This document shows positions 1 through 6,352 of a stretch of 15,657 nucleotides of DNA, one piece after another (position 1 is the stretch's first letter; each line of letters opens with the position of its first letter). The stretch covers positions 1 through 15,657 of the forward strand of contig CALHST010000191.1 in the NCBI GenBank assembly GCA_938038825.1. Reading direction: 5' to 3'. The stretch is from an uncultured Paracoccaceae bacterium (GTDB lineage: Bacteria; Pseudomonadota; Alphaproteobacteria; Rhodobacterales; Rhodobacteraceae). The position numbers and the translations under genes were made by a program. The notes beneath the pieces were generated by a model. That model had not been told where the DNA came from and did not search any database. It saw only the letters and a list, made by a program, of their open reading frames with translations.

Positions 1-54
1 CCCTTGAGATACGCGCGCCCATTGGCTAAACCGCGCGAACTTACCAGATCACGG

Positions 55-141
55 GCGGTCGTGGCGGAATTGGTAGACGCGCAGCGTTGAGGTCGCTGTG
101 AGGTAACACTCGTGGGGGTTCGAGTCCCCCCGACCGCACCA
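55..141 (+). tRNA. tRNA-Leu (anticodon GAG)
   Basis: Cloverleaf read by eye. The acceptor stem GCGGTCG (55-61) pairs with CGACCGC (131-137), followed by discriminator A138 and an encoded CCA (139-141). The anticodon stem CAGCG/CGCTG encloses the loop TTGAGGT, giving anticodon GAG. A long variable arm, typical of class II tRNAs such as tRNA-Leu, precedes a T arm with GGGGG/CCCCC around TTCGAGT. It decodes CUC/CUU leucine codons. Upstream, TTGAGA (4-9) and CTAAAC (26-31) could be a weak promoter, but this is uncertain. tRNA genes are common phage integration sites, yet no second copy of the tRNA 3' end was seen in the window, so the adjacent GTA cluster shows no sign of being a recently integrated element. 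Confidence 0.97.
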
Positions 142-243
142 TTTCAAAAACTTCACGCTATTTGTTTAGAATGAATTCAGCGATACGTGTGATGCACGTA
201 CCAACAGGTGTGTGTCGCGTTTTTTGGGATCTGAAGCGCATAC

Positions 244-390
244 TTAGTGGCAATGATAGGGTTTTGATCCTGCGTGGCAGCACTGCCCAGCCGGGGAACT
301 TTTGCGACAACCGCCACCATGCGCGTTTGCTGGTAAACCCAAGTTCAAAATAATTGCTATGGTGGCAAAAAGCATCATCATCTGTTTCAT
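244..390 (-). CDS. Small secreted YHCH-type Cys/His protein (48 aa)
   Basis: A 48-residue ORF found by reading the minus strand. It begins MKQMMMLFATIAIIL, a hydrophobic signal-peptide core, with a likely signal peptidase I site after ANA (residues 21-23). The mature 25 residues begin HGGGCRK and end in CCHAGSKPYHCH, very rich in Cys and His. This ending resembles the YHYH/YHCH-type motif of small exported bacterial proteins of unknown function; the spaced Cys and His suggest metal binding, which is inference. An AAAGGAA ribosome binding site lies 7 bases before the ATG and supports the start. It faces away from the GTA cluster, and its upstream side contains the CtrA-like box at 432-446, so the two may share a divergent control region. 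No terminator is obvious at its 3' end. Confidence 0.72.
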   Translation of the reverse strand: MKQMMMLFATIAIILNLGLPANAHGGGCRKSSPAGQCCHAGSKPYHCH

Positions 391-431
391 GGTAAAATTC
401 CTTTGATCAATACAACTTAATTCAGGGTTTA

Positions 432-446
432 TTAACCTTGGTTAAC
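432..446. promoter_or_regulatory. CtrA-like box, one base short of consensus
   Basis: The sequence is TTAAC-CTTG-GTTAAC. The CtrA consensus in alphaproteobacteria is TTAA-N7-TTAA, often TTAAC-N5-GTTAAC in Rhodobacterales. Here the spacer between half sites is one base shorter (N4). The core TTAACC-TT-GGTTAA is also a perfect inverted repeat. It lies 42 bases upstream of the YHCH gene start (minus strand) and about 225 bases upstream of the portal gene. The 10-mer CTTGGTTAAC is repeated in the box at 13237-13252. Binding by CtrA is an inference; the spacing deviation lowers confidence. Confidence 0.4.
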
Positions 447-670
447 AGCATGATCGAAAGTGCGTGAGTCAGGAATACCAGACCCATTGGCTGTGTGCTT
501 AGATCCCAATGACACAGATCAAAATGATGATCCTTACCATTTTCGCTGTCACCACCGCACGCTGACCACCGCGCGGTGGTCTCGCGTCAACTTAACAAAT
601 TTCGACGAAAACTCTCATCAACACGCACCAAAGCAGTTTGGCGCAGCACCGTATCAGGAGCAGATGAGAC
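447..670. other. Gene-free leader upstream of the GTA operon
   Basis: No credible coding sequence was found on either strand. In particular, none of the frames resembles the small or large terminase (g1, g2) expected immediately before the portal gene. Visible elements are the 18-bp palindrome at 564-581, a direct repeat ACCACCGC at 551-558 and 566-573, and the ribosome binding site AGGAG (656-660) of g3. No convincing -35/-10 pair could be assigned. The region presumably contains the promoter for the structural operon. Confidence 0.6.
564..581. promoter_or_regulatory. 18-bp perfect palindrome in GTA leader (possible operator)
   Basis: GACCACCGCGCGGTGGTC is identical to its reverse complement over 18 bases. 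The left half-sequence ACCACCGC is also present 15 bases earlier (551-558), so an RNA from here could form alternative stems with GCGGTGGT. There is no T-run after it, so it is not a Rho-independent terminator. The position, about 90 bases before the first GTA gene, suits a binding site for a dimeric regulator. Which protein, if any, binds is unknown. Confidence 0.4.
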
Positions 671-1858
671 ATGGCATTCGAGATTTTCCGGCGCAAGTCA
701 GAGGCGGCAGCGCCAGAGGCAAAAGCAAGTGCTGCAGGGCGCGTTGTCGCGTGGCAGACGGGCGGACGGGTTGCGTGGTCTCCGCGTGATACGGTGTCTT
801 TGACCAAAACCGGATTTTCTGGAAACCCCGTTGGGTTTCGTTCAGTCAAGCTGATTGCCGAAGCTGCGTCTGCGTTGCCATTGGTTTTGCAGGATGCGGA
901 ACAGCGGTTCGAGTCGCACCCGTTGCTCGCGCTTTTGCGTGCACCGAATGGTGCACAGGGGCGAGCGGAGCTGCTTGAGGCGTTGTATGGTCAGTTATTG
1001 CTGTCCGGAAACGCCTATGTCGAGGCCGTGCGCGGCGAAGACCCGGTTCCCTATGAGTTGCATGTCCTGCGTTCTGACCGGATGAGCGTGGTCCCGGGCG
1101 CTGATGGATGGCCTGTGGCGTTTCAATATGCGGTGGGCGGGCGCAAGCACCGGTTTGATGCGCGCGGGGATCAAAGCCCGATTTGCCATTTGCGCAGTTT
1201 TCACCCCCAGGATGATCACTACGGGTTCTCTCCTTTGCAAGCGGCCGCGATGGCGATTGATGTGCACAATTCCGCATCGCGTTGGTCCAAAGCGCTGTTG
1301 GACAATGCGGCACGCCCCTCGGGTGCGATTATATATAAAGGCACCGACGGGCAGGGCTCGCTGAGTTCGGATCAATACGACCGTTTGGTGGCAGAAGTGG
1401 AAAGCAACCATCAAGGCGCGCGCAATGCAGGGCGACCAATGTTGCTGGAAGGTGGGCTGGATTGGAAACCGATGGGCTTTTCGCCCTCGGACATGGAATT
1501 TCAGAAAACGAAAGAGGCCGCAGGGCGCGAGATTGCGCTGGCCTTTGGGGTGCCGCCGATGTTGATCGGGATCCAAGGGGATGCGACCTATTCCAATTAC
1601 CAGGAAGCCAACCGGGCCTTTTATCGTTTGACCGTATTGCCCTTGGCCACACGGGTGGCTGCGCAACTTGGAGCGTGGCTCAGCAAGTTTACGGGCGAGG
1701 ATTTGGTGTTGAAGCCGGATCTGGATCAAGTGCCCGCCTTATCCGCAGAGCGGGACGCGCAGTGGAAGCGCGTGGTGGATGCCGACTTCCTGAGTGATAC
1801 CGAAAAGCGCAACCTGTTGGGACTTCCGCCTTTGTCCGAGGATCTGGGCGATGTCTGA
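671..1858 (+). CDS. g3: GTA portal protein (HK97-type)
   Basis: Encodes the portal, the dodecameric ring at the capsid vertex through which DNA is packaged and to which the neck attaches. The 395-residue length matches the GTA/HK97 portal family. Recognisable family segments include HPQDDHYGFSPLQAA (about residues 177-191), SGAIIYKG, and the C-terminal helix region FQKTKEAAGREIALAFGVPPMLIG followed by YSNYQEANRAFYRLTVLPL. The ATG has AGGAG 10 bases upstream. It is the first gene of the operon here; in RcGTA-type clusters it is preceded by g1 and g2 (terminase), which are missing. The 3' end overlaps g3.5 by 8 bases. Family assignment is firm; operation with a terminase encoded elsewhere is inferred. 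Confidence 0.96.
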   Translation: MAFEIFRRKSEAAAPEAKASAAGRVVAWQTGGRVAWSPRDTVSLTKTGFSGNPVGFRSVKLIAEAASALPLVLQDAEQRFESHPLLALLRAPNGAQGRAELLEALYGQLLLSGNAYVEAVRGEDPVPYELHVLRSDRMSVVPGADGWPVAFQYAVGGRKHRFDARGDQSPICHLRSFHPQDDHYGFSPLQAAAMAIDVHNSASRWSKALLDNAARPSGAIIYKGTDGQGSLSSDQYDRLVAEVESNHQGARNAGRPMLLEGGLDWKPMGFSPSDMEFQKTKEAAGREIALAFGVPPMLIGIQGDATYSNYQEANRAFYRLTVLPLATRVAAQLGAWLSKFTGEDLVLKPDLDQVPALSAERDAQWKRVVDADFLSDTEKRNLLGLPPLSEDLGDV

Positions 1859-2090
1859 TACGGCGCGGTTTGACTGTGCGCCGGGCTTGCGCCTGCAAGC
1901 CCATGAGCGCCTGAGCGAAGTACATCATCGCAATATGGAGCAGCGCCTTGAGCGGATCGAAAAAGCGATGGAGCGTTTGGAAAAGCGCTTGTGGCTTGCG
2001 GTTTACGGCATGGTGGCGGTGATTTTGACGCAAGCCCTGCGCGGGCTGTTGGATTACGCGCCGATGATTTCTCCGGGGATGACCCCATGA
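1851..2090 (+). CDS. g3.5: GTA small membrane/coiled-coil protein (g3.5)
   Basis: A 79-residue protein between portal and prohead protease, the position and size of RcGTA g3.5. The N-terminal half is charged and predicted helical (HRNMEQRLERIEKAMERLEKRL, a likely coiled coil at about residues 26-47). The C-terminal half contains one hydrophobic segment, LWLAVYGMVAVILTQALRGLL, likely a membrane span. The start at 1851 overlaps the end of g3 by 8 bases; a longer in-frame extension to 1794 lies entirely inside g3 and is not favoured. The role is not established; association with capsid assembly is suggested only by context. Confidence 0.85.
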   Translation: MSDTARFDCAPGLRLQAHERLSEVHHRNMEQRLERIEKAMERLEKRLWLAVYGMVAVILTQALRGLLDYAPMISPGMTP

Positions 2091-2107
2091 CCATAAAGGA
2101 CCCAGAT

Positions 2108-2662
2108 ATGCAAAACGGGCTCGAACATAAATTCGCACGCTTTGGCGACACGCTGGACGTGACAGATGGCACCAGGATCGAAGGCTATGCGAGCCTATTT
2201 GGCGCCAAGGATCAAGGCGGAGATGTGGTTGGCAAGGGCGCATATACAGCGTCGCTGCAACGCGCCACGCAAGAGGGCCGCAAGATCAAAATGTTGTGGC
2301 AGCATGATCCGACCCAACCCATCGGTGTTTGGGATGAGGTGCGCGAAGACAGTCAAGGTTTGTGGGTCAAAGGGCGCATTTTGGAGGCCACGCAAAAGGG
2401 CGCGGAAGCTGCATCCTTGATTGCAGCGGGGGCCATTGATGGTTTGTCGATTGGCTACCGGACTTTGAAATCCACGAAAACCGACAAGGGCCTGCGGCTT
2501 TTGACGGAATTGGAATTATGGGAGGTGTCTCTGGTGACATTTCCGATGCTTCCAACGGCGCGTGTTGCAGCCAAGGCAGACACTTCTGCCGAGGACCAAC
2601 TGTTGCGCGATTTGGCGACCGCCTTTCGGGGTGCGTGCGCTGTCATGGCCCCCAAGGACTGA
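2108..2662 (+). CDS. g4: GTA prohead protease (HK97 family, S78-like)
   Basis: Serine protease that cleaves the N-terminal scaffold region of the major capsid protein during head maturation. HK97-type features are the N-terminal segment IEGYASLFGAKDQGGDVVGKGA, the likely catalytic His in MLWQHDP, and the likely nucleophile Ser in GAIDGLSIGYR; ELWEVSLVTFPM is the typical C-terminal core motif. I chose the ATG at 2108 because AAAGGA lies 7 bases upstream and the protein then begins close to LEHKFARFG, as relatives do. The alternative ATG at 2087 overlaps the g3.5 stop as ATGA and would add seven residues; it is plausible. It precedes the capsid gene, the classical protease-capsid order. Confidence 0.95.
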   Translation: MQNGLEHKFARFGDTLDVTDGTRIEGYASLFGAKDQGGDVVGKGAYTASLQRATQEGRKIKMLWQHDPTQPIGVWDEVREDSQGLWVKGRILEATQKGAEAASLIAAGAIDGLSIGYRTLKSTKTDKGLRLLTELELWEVSLVTFPMLPTARVAAKADTSAEDQLLRDLATAFRGACAVMAPKD

Positions 2663-2701
2663 TCCCAAAGGGCATATCTGAAAACTGCAAAGGGGTGATC
2701 C

Positions 2702-3880
2702 ATGAGCAGAACCGAGGCGAAGGCCACGGCCGGGGGAGGTTTGTCCCCGGCAGAAGACGCACGCGAGGCCGTAACGGGTTTCATGAGCGCGTTCAAAGAC
2801 TTCCAAACCGATCTTGAGACCAAACTGAAACAGCAAGAAGAGCGATTGACCATGCTGGACCGTAAATCTGTAACTTTTGCCCGCACGCCTTTGGGGGCTA
2901 CTGCGGACTTGGATGCCCCTCATCAAAAGGCGTTTGATTCCTATCTGCGCTCGGGCGATGATTCCGACCTGCGCGGGCTGGAGCTGGAAGGCAAAGCCTT
3001 GTCCACGGCCGTCAATTCGGATGGTGGGTATCTTGTTGACCCTCAAACCTCTGAAACCGTGAAATCCGTTTTGGAGTCCACGGCGTCTATTCGTGCCGTT
3101 GCGTCTGTGGTGAATGTGGAGGCCGTGTCTTATGACGTGCTGGTCGATCACACGGATCTGGCCGCAGGTTGGGCATCTGAGACGGGGACATCTGCGGAAA
3201 CGGACACACCGTCCATTGATCGCATTTCGATCCCGCTGCACGAACTGTCTGCATTGCCCAAGGCGTCACAACGTTTGTTGGACGACAGTGCGTTTGACAT
3301 CGAAGGTTGGTTGGCTGCGCGCATTGCGGACAAGTTTGCCAAAGCAGAAGCGGCCGCCTTTGTCGGTGGTGACGGTGTAGATAAACCAACAGGCTTCTTG
3401 ACGCACCCGAAAGTCGACAACGAGGTTTGGACTTGGGGCAATCTTGGTTACACGCCGTCGGGTTCTGATGGATTCGTGGACGCGGATCCCATCGTGGACT
3501 TGGTTTATAGTTTGGGTGCGGAATACCGCGCGGGCGCGACCTTTGTGATGAACTCCAAAACAACGGGATTGGTGCGCAAACTGAAAGACGCAGATGGCCG
3601 TTTCTTGTGGTCTGATGGTCTGGCCGCGGGTGAGCCTGCACGTCTGATGGGCTATCCTGTGCTGGTCTGCGAAGACATGCCCGATCCTGCGACGGACAGC
3701 TTTTCCATCGCGTTTGGTGACTTTGGCGCGGGCTACACTGTGGCCGAACGCCCAGACTTGCGCGTCTTGCGCGACCCGTTCAGCGCCAAGCCGCATGTTC
3801 TTTTCTATGCAACCAAGCGCGTGGGCGGAGATGTCAGCGACTTTGCGGCCATCAAGCTGCTGAAATTCGGCACCTCTTAA
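2702..3880 (+). CDS. g5: GTA major capsid protein (HK97 fold)
   Basis: Forms the particle shell. It has 392 residues. Residues 1 to about 100 form a delta/scaffold domain including a likely coiled coil (SAFKDFQTDLETKLKQQEER). The HK97 core starts around KALSTAVNSDGGYLVDP, and prohead protease cleavage is expected near that junction (inference from the family). Core signatures include SETVKSVLESTASIRAVASV, the E-loop region GWASETGTSAETDTPS, and PTGFLTH with KTTGLVRKLKDADGRFLW. A GGGG-containing ribosome binding site precedes the ATG. A 167-base structured spacer follows it, unlike the overlapping joints elsewhere, which may help this most-needed subunit to be made in excess over g6 and later genes. 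Confidence 0.97.
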   Translation: MSRTEAKATAGGGLSPAEDAREAVTGFMSAFKDFQTDLETKLKQQEERLTMLDRKSVTFARTPLGATADLDAPHQKAFDSYLRSGDDSDLRGLELEGKALSTAVNSDGGYLVDPQTSETVKSVLESTASIRAVASVVNVEAVSYDVLVDHTDLAAGWASETGTSAETDTPSIDRISIPLHELSALPKASQRLLDDSAFDIEGWLAARIADKFAKAEAAAFVGGDGVDKPTGFLTHPKVDNEVWTWGNLGYTPSGSDGFVDADPIVDLVYSLGAEYRAGATFVMNSKTTGLVRKLKDADGRFLWSDGLAAGEPARLMGYPVLVCEDMPDPATDSFSIAFGDFGAGYTVAERPDLRVLRDPFSAKPHVLFYATKRVGGDVSDFAAIKLLKFGTS

Positions 3881-3926
3881 TTGGTGCGCGAATGGTGGGG
3901 GCTGCCCGTGCGGTGGCCTCTGCTGG

Positions 3927-4003
3927 GGGCGCGCGCTGCAGAGCGCTTCGCGTCGTCTAGCTGCTCCCCTCCGTCCGAGCGACGCGGGGCGCGGTGCGCG
4001 CCC
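3927..4003 (+). promoter_or_regulatory. Nested stem-loop structure in g5-g6 spacer
   Basis: GGGCGCGC (3927-3934) is complementary to GCGCGCCC (3996-4003), and inside it CGCGTCG (3949-3955) is complementary to CGACGCG (3980-3986). A small local hairpin GCGCT-GCAG-AGCGC (3933-3946) competes with the outer stem. No U-tract follows, so this is not a standard intrinsic terminator. It could act as an RNA-processing, stabilising or partial-attenuation element separating capsid expression from downstream tail genes. The function is inferred from position and pairing only. Confidence 0.45.
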
Positions 4004-4047
4004 AACCCATATGAACGGCCACCCGCCAGACCTGCGGAGAGAATGAT

Positions 4048-4647
4048 ATGATGTTGATCGAAGAAACCGTGGTGCCAGACAGCAGTCTGCCGGTTGCCGA
4101 ATTCCGGGCCCATCTGCGGCTGGGCAGCGGCTTTGGTGATGATGCGCTGCAGGACCCAGTGTTACTTAGTTTCCTGCGGGCTGCTTTATCGGCAGTCGAA
4201 GCACGCACCGGCAAAGCCTTGTTCGAGCGCGGCTTTTTGTGGTCGCTGCCAAAGTGGCAGGGTGTGGATTCCCAGACACTGCCCGTGGCGCCCGTGACCG
4301 CGTTGAACCAAGTGACTTTGGTTGGCCGGACGGGCGGAGAAACAGACGTGGATCTGAGCGGATTGCGTCTGGTCCAGAACCCGCAACAGCCTTGCATCGT
4401 GTCGCTGGGCACGGCGTTGCCCACAATCCCCCAAGGGGGGCATGTGGATATCCGCTTTAAGGCCGGGTGGGGCGCGGCGTGGGGCGATTTGCCGCCAGAT
4501 ATCGGGCAGGCTGTTTTGCTGCTGGCGGCACATTATTATGAATTCCGGGCGGAAACTTCGCTCAGCGAAGGATGTATGCCCTTTGGGGTCGCCAGTCTGA
4601 TTGAGCGCTACAAAAACGTGCGTATTGGCTTTGGGGCGGGGTTATGA
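4048..4647 (+). CDS. g6: GTA head-tail connector protein (gp6-like)
   Basis: A 199-residue homologue by position and sequence of the GTA g6 product, a head-tail connector (adaptor) ring protein that sits below the portal. Family-like segments are the N-terminal EFRAHLRLGSGFGDDALQDPVLLSFLRAALSAVEARTGK and the C-terminal PPDIGQAVLLLAAHYYEFR, typical of phage gp6/phiE125 gp8-like connectors. ATG 4048 is preceded by GGAGAG (4036-4041) at 6 bases; a second ATG follows immediately at 4051. Its stop overlaps the start of g7 (ATGA). It is the first gene after the structured spacer, so its translation is initiated independently from g5. Confidence 0.9.
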   Translation: MMLIEETVVPDSSLPVAEFRAHLRLGSGFGDDALQDPVLLSFLRAALSAVEARTGKALFERGFLWSLPKWQGVDSQTLPVAPVTALNQVTLVGRTGGETDVDLSGLRLVQNPQQPCIVSLGTALPTIPQGGHVDIRFKAGWGAAWGDLPPDIGQAVLLLAAHYYEFRAETSLSEGCMPFGVASLIERYKNVRIGFGAGL

Positions 4648-4982
4648 GCATTCCGCGTCTGAACCGGCGCTTGACCTTGGAAGATCCGCAAAAGGTCTTT
4701 GATGGGGCGGGTGGGTACACAGTCAACTGGGTTGCGTTGGGCACACATTGGGCCCATGCCAAGCCGCGCTCTGGGCGCGAGGTGGCACAGGCAGGCGCAC
4801 CGATTTCCGTGGTTCCCTACACAATCACAGTGCGGGCCGCGCCCTTTGACAGCCCGTCACGCCCAAAGCCGCATCAGCGCTTTCGCGATGGCAACCGGAT
4901 TTTCACGATCCGGTCGGTCACAGAAGACCCCAAAAGCGATCTGTACCTGATGTGCCAAGCAGATGAGGAGATCGTGGCATGA
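4644..4982 (+). CDS. g7: GTA head-tail adaptor / head closure protein
   Basis: A 112-residue protein of the phage head-closure (SPP1 gp16-like/Siphovirus adaptor) family. The opening LNRRLTLEDPQKVFDGAGGYTVNWVALGTHWAHAKP is characteristic: 'LNRRLTLE', then a GG-Y and W-A segment. It forms the stopper or adaptor ring between connector and tail terminator. ATGA overlaps join it to g6 upstream and g8 downstream, showing translational coupling. Nothing odd is seen in length or motifs. The exact ring position is taken from knowledge of RcGTA and is not visible in the sequence. Confidence 0.9.
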   Translation: MSIPRLNRRLTLEDPQKVFDGAGGYTVNWVALGTHWAHAKPRSGREVAQAGAPISVVPYTITVRAAPFDSPSRPKPHQRFRDGNRIFTIRSVTEDPKSDLYLMCQADEEIVA

Positions 4983-5389
4983 GCTATGCTCTCGCAAGTG
5001 CGCTGCAAACGGCAGTTTTTCAGGCGCTGTACACAGAACCCGCAATCACCACAGCGGTGGGCACGGCGATCTATGATGCGGTTCCAAGCGGCGATGTGCC
5101 TGCATTGTATATCAGTTTGGGGCCAGAACTGGCCACAGATGCGTCTGACAAAACCGGGCGGGGCGCTTTGCACAAGTTCACACTGACCGTGCACAGCGAT
5201 GCGCCCGGGTTTGCACAGGCCAAAGAGGTGGCCGGGGCTGTGTGTGATGCGCTGGTGGATGCCGATTTACCGATGAGCCGGGGCCGCCTTGTGGCGCTGC
5301 GATTTGATCGCGCCACAGCCAGCCGCACGGATGCGGGCAACGGCCGCAAGATTGACCTGCGCTTTGCGGCGCGGGTGGACGATTCCTAA
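4979..5389 (+). CDS. g8: GTA tail terminator (DUF3168 family)
   Basis: A 136-residue protein with the DUF3168/tail-completion pattern: N-terminal LASALQTAVFQALYTEPAI, a central YDAVPSGDVPALYISLGPE segment, and HKFTLTVHSDAPGFAQAKEVAGAVCDAL. It is expected to cap the tail tube and dock to the head closure ring. The start overlaps the g7 stop as ATGA. A 29-base gap with GGAGA separates it from g9, so the tail tube protein has its own ribosome binding site. Confidence 0.9.
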   Translation: MSYALASALQTAVFQALYTEPAITTAVGTAIYDAVPSGDVPALYISLGPELATDASDKTGRGALHKFTLTVHSDAPGFAQAKEVAGAVCDALVDADLPMSRGRLVALRFDRATASRTDAGNGRKIDLRFAARVDDS

Positions 5390-5418
5390 GAACTTCAAGT
5401 TAGATACGGAGACATCCC

Positions 5419-5832
5419 ATGGGTGCACAGAATGGCAAGGACCTGCTGATTAAGGTCGATATGGATGGCAATGGCACGTTTCAAACCGTTGCCGGTCTGC
5501 GTGCTACGCGGATCAGTTTCAACGCGGAATCCGTTGACGTCACGAATTCCGAAAGTGTCGGCGGCTGGCGCGAATTGCTGGCAGGCGCGGGTGTTCGTTC
5601 GGCGTCTTTGACGGGATCAGGTGTGTTCAAAGATGACGCCACAGATGACCGGATGCGGGGTGTGTTCTTTAACAGTCTGCAACCAAACTACGAAGTCATC
5701 ATCCCGGATTTCGGCACCATCACGGGCGCCTTCCAGCTGACCTCGCTGGACTATGCGGGCAATCACAACGGTGAGGCAACTTATGAGCTGTCGCTTGCCT
5801 CGGCAGGTGCGCTCAGCTTTGCGAGCCTGTGA
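5419..5832 (+). CDS. g9: GTA major tail tube protein
   Basis: A 137-residue major tail protein (TP901-1-like/GTA g9 family) that polymerises into the tail tube. Diagnostic parts are MGAQNGKDLLIKVD, GLRATRISFNAESVDVTNSES and WRELLAGAGVRSASLTGSGVF, the strand-rich tube fold shared with lambdoid and RcGTA tail proteins. GGAGA at about 5409 gives it an independent ribosome binding site, consistent with needing more copies than its neighbours. The stop overlaps the g10 start in a TGATG arrangement. Confidence 0.94.
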   Translation: MGAQNGKDLLIKVDMDGNGTFQTVAGLRATRISFNAESVDVTNSESVGGWRELLAGAGVRSASLTGSGVFKDDATDDRMRGVFFNSLQPNYEVIIPDFGTITGAFQLTSLDYAGNHNGEATYELSLASAGALSFASL

Positions 5833-6149
5833 TGAGCAATCCATGGCGGGGTGAGGTGTCGCTGACGGTCGATGGGATTGCCTATGACATGCGCCTGACA
5901 TTGGGGGCTTTGGCGGAACTTGAGGCCGCGATGGCGGCGGATTCCCTGGTGGCTTTGGTTCAGCGCTTTGAGGGCGGGACTTGTTCCAGCGCGGACGTTC
6001 TGGCGGTTCTGAACGCCGGGTTGATGGGCGGGCGCGCAGACCCAATGCCGGATCTGGCCCATGGTGAGATTTCGGGTGGACCAATGAAGGCCGCGCAAGT
6101 TGCGGCACAGTTGCTGGTTCGCGCCTTTGCTATGCCCGACACCGTATGA
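5832..6149 (+). CDS. g10: GTA g10 protein, putative tail assembly chaperone
   Basis: A 105-residue protein matching the GTA gp10 family (GTA-like/TAC_11 type). It opens with MSNPWRGEVSLTVDGIAYDMRLTLGALAELEAA, a small beta-strand unit followed by helix, and is expected to be a tail assembly chaperone working with the tape measure. ATG 5832 overlaps the g9 stop (TGATG); a GTG one codon earlier is possible but less likely. Together with g10.1 it occupies the place where siphophages carry the chaperone pair G/GT. No slippery sequence was recognised at the joint; the overlap is a plain ATGA. Confidence 0.87.
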   Translation: MSNPWRGEVSLTVDGIAYDMRLTLGALAELEAAMAADSLVALVQRFEGGTCSSADVLAVLNAGLMGGRADPMPDLAHGEISGGPMKAAQVAAQLLVRAFAMPDTV

Positions 6150-6352
6150 GCCAGTTCGATTGGCCGGCGTTGATGCGGGCGGGCTTTGTGGGGTTGCGAT
6201 TGCAACCCGCGCAATTCTGGGACCTGACCCCGGCAGAGCTGCAACTGATGCTGGGCGCGGGGGCCGCGGCCCCGCTGCGGCGCGATGGGCTGGATGCCTT
6301 GATGCAAGCGTTTCCGGATCGGGGCGCGATTGACGAAGGATCAACACAATGA
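6146..6352 (+). CDS. GTA small tail assembly chaperone-like protein (g10.1)
   Basis: A 68-residue protein in the position of RcGTA g10.1 (TAC_6/DUF2376-like). The motif FDWPALMRAGFVGLRLQPAQFWDLTPAELQLMLG is typical of the small phage chaperone: a 'W..L...G...LGL.P..FW.LTP.E' pattern. It overlaps g10 and g11 by ATGA at both ends and so is coupled in an unbroken chain. It probably assists tape measure folding during tail assembly. Confidence 0.87.
   Translation: MSQFDWPALMRAGFVGLRLQPAQFWDLTPAELQLMLGAGAAAPLRRDGLDALMQAFPDRGAIDEGSTQ

Noticed and set aside
55..141. tRNA-Leu as attachment site of an integrated element carrying the GTA cluster
   Set aside because: No duplicated tRNA 3' end, integrase or direct repeat was seen at the other side of the cluster; GTA clusters are inherited vertically and do not need an attachment site.
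184..200. Hairpin TACGTG-TGATG-CACGTA downstream of the tRNA as a terminator
   Set aside because: Only 6 base pairs and not followed directly by a T-run; the TTTTTT at about 220 is too far away.
162..353. 63-residue plus-strand frame next to the tRNA
   Set aside because: No ribosome binding site or motif; it overlaps the better supported minus-strand YHCH gene.
460..789. 109-residue plus-strand frame upstream of and overlapping g3, considered as a terminase remnant
   Set aside because: The translation shows no Walker A/B, nuclease or small-terminase helix-turn-helix motifs, and it runs out of frame into g3.
995..1729. 244-residue minus-strand open frame inside the portal gene
   Set aside because: Shadow of g3: the plus-strand product is clearly a portal protein, while this frame has no recognisable domain and an Arg/His/Pro-rich composition typical of antisense frames in GC-rich genes.
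2516..3241. 241-residue minus-strand open frame across g4-g5
   Set aside because: Crosses two well-supported plus-strand genes and has no domain; antisense shadow.
5829..6352. Programmed frameshift between the two tail chaperone genes as in phage lambda G/GT
   Set aside because: The genes have separate ATG starts with an ATGA overlap and no slippery heptamer was recognised at the joint.
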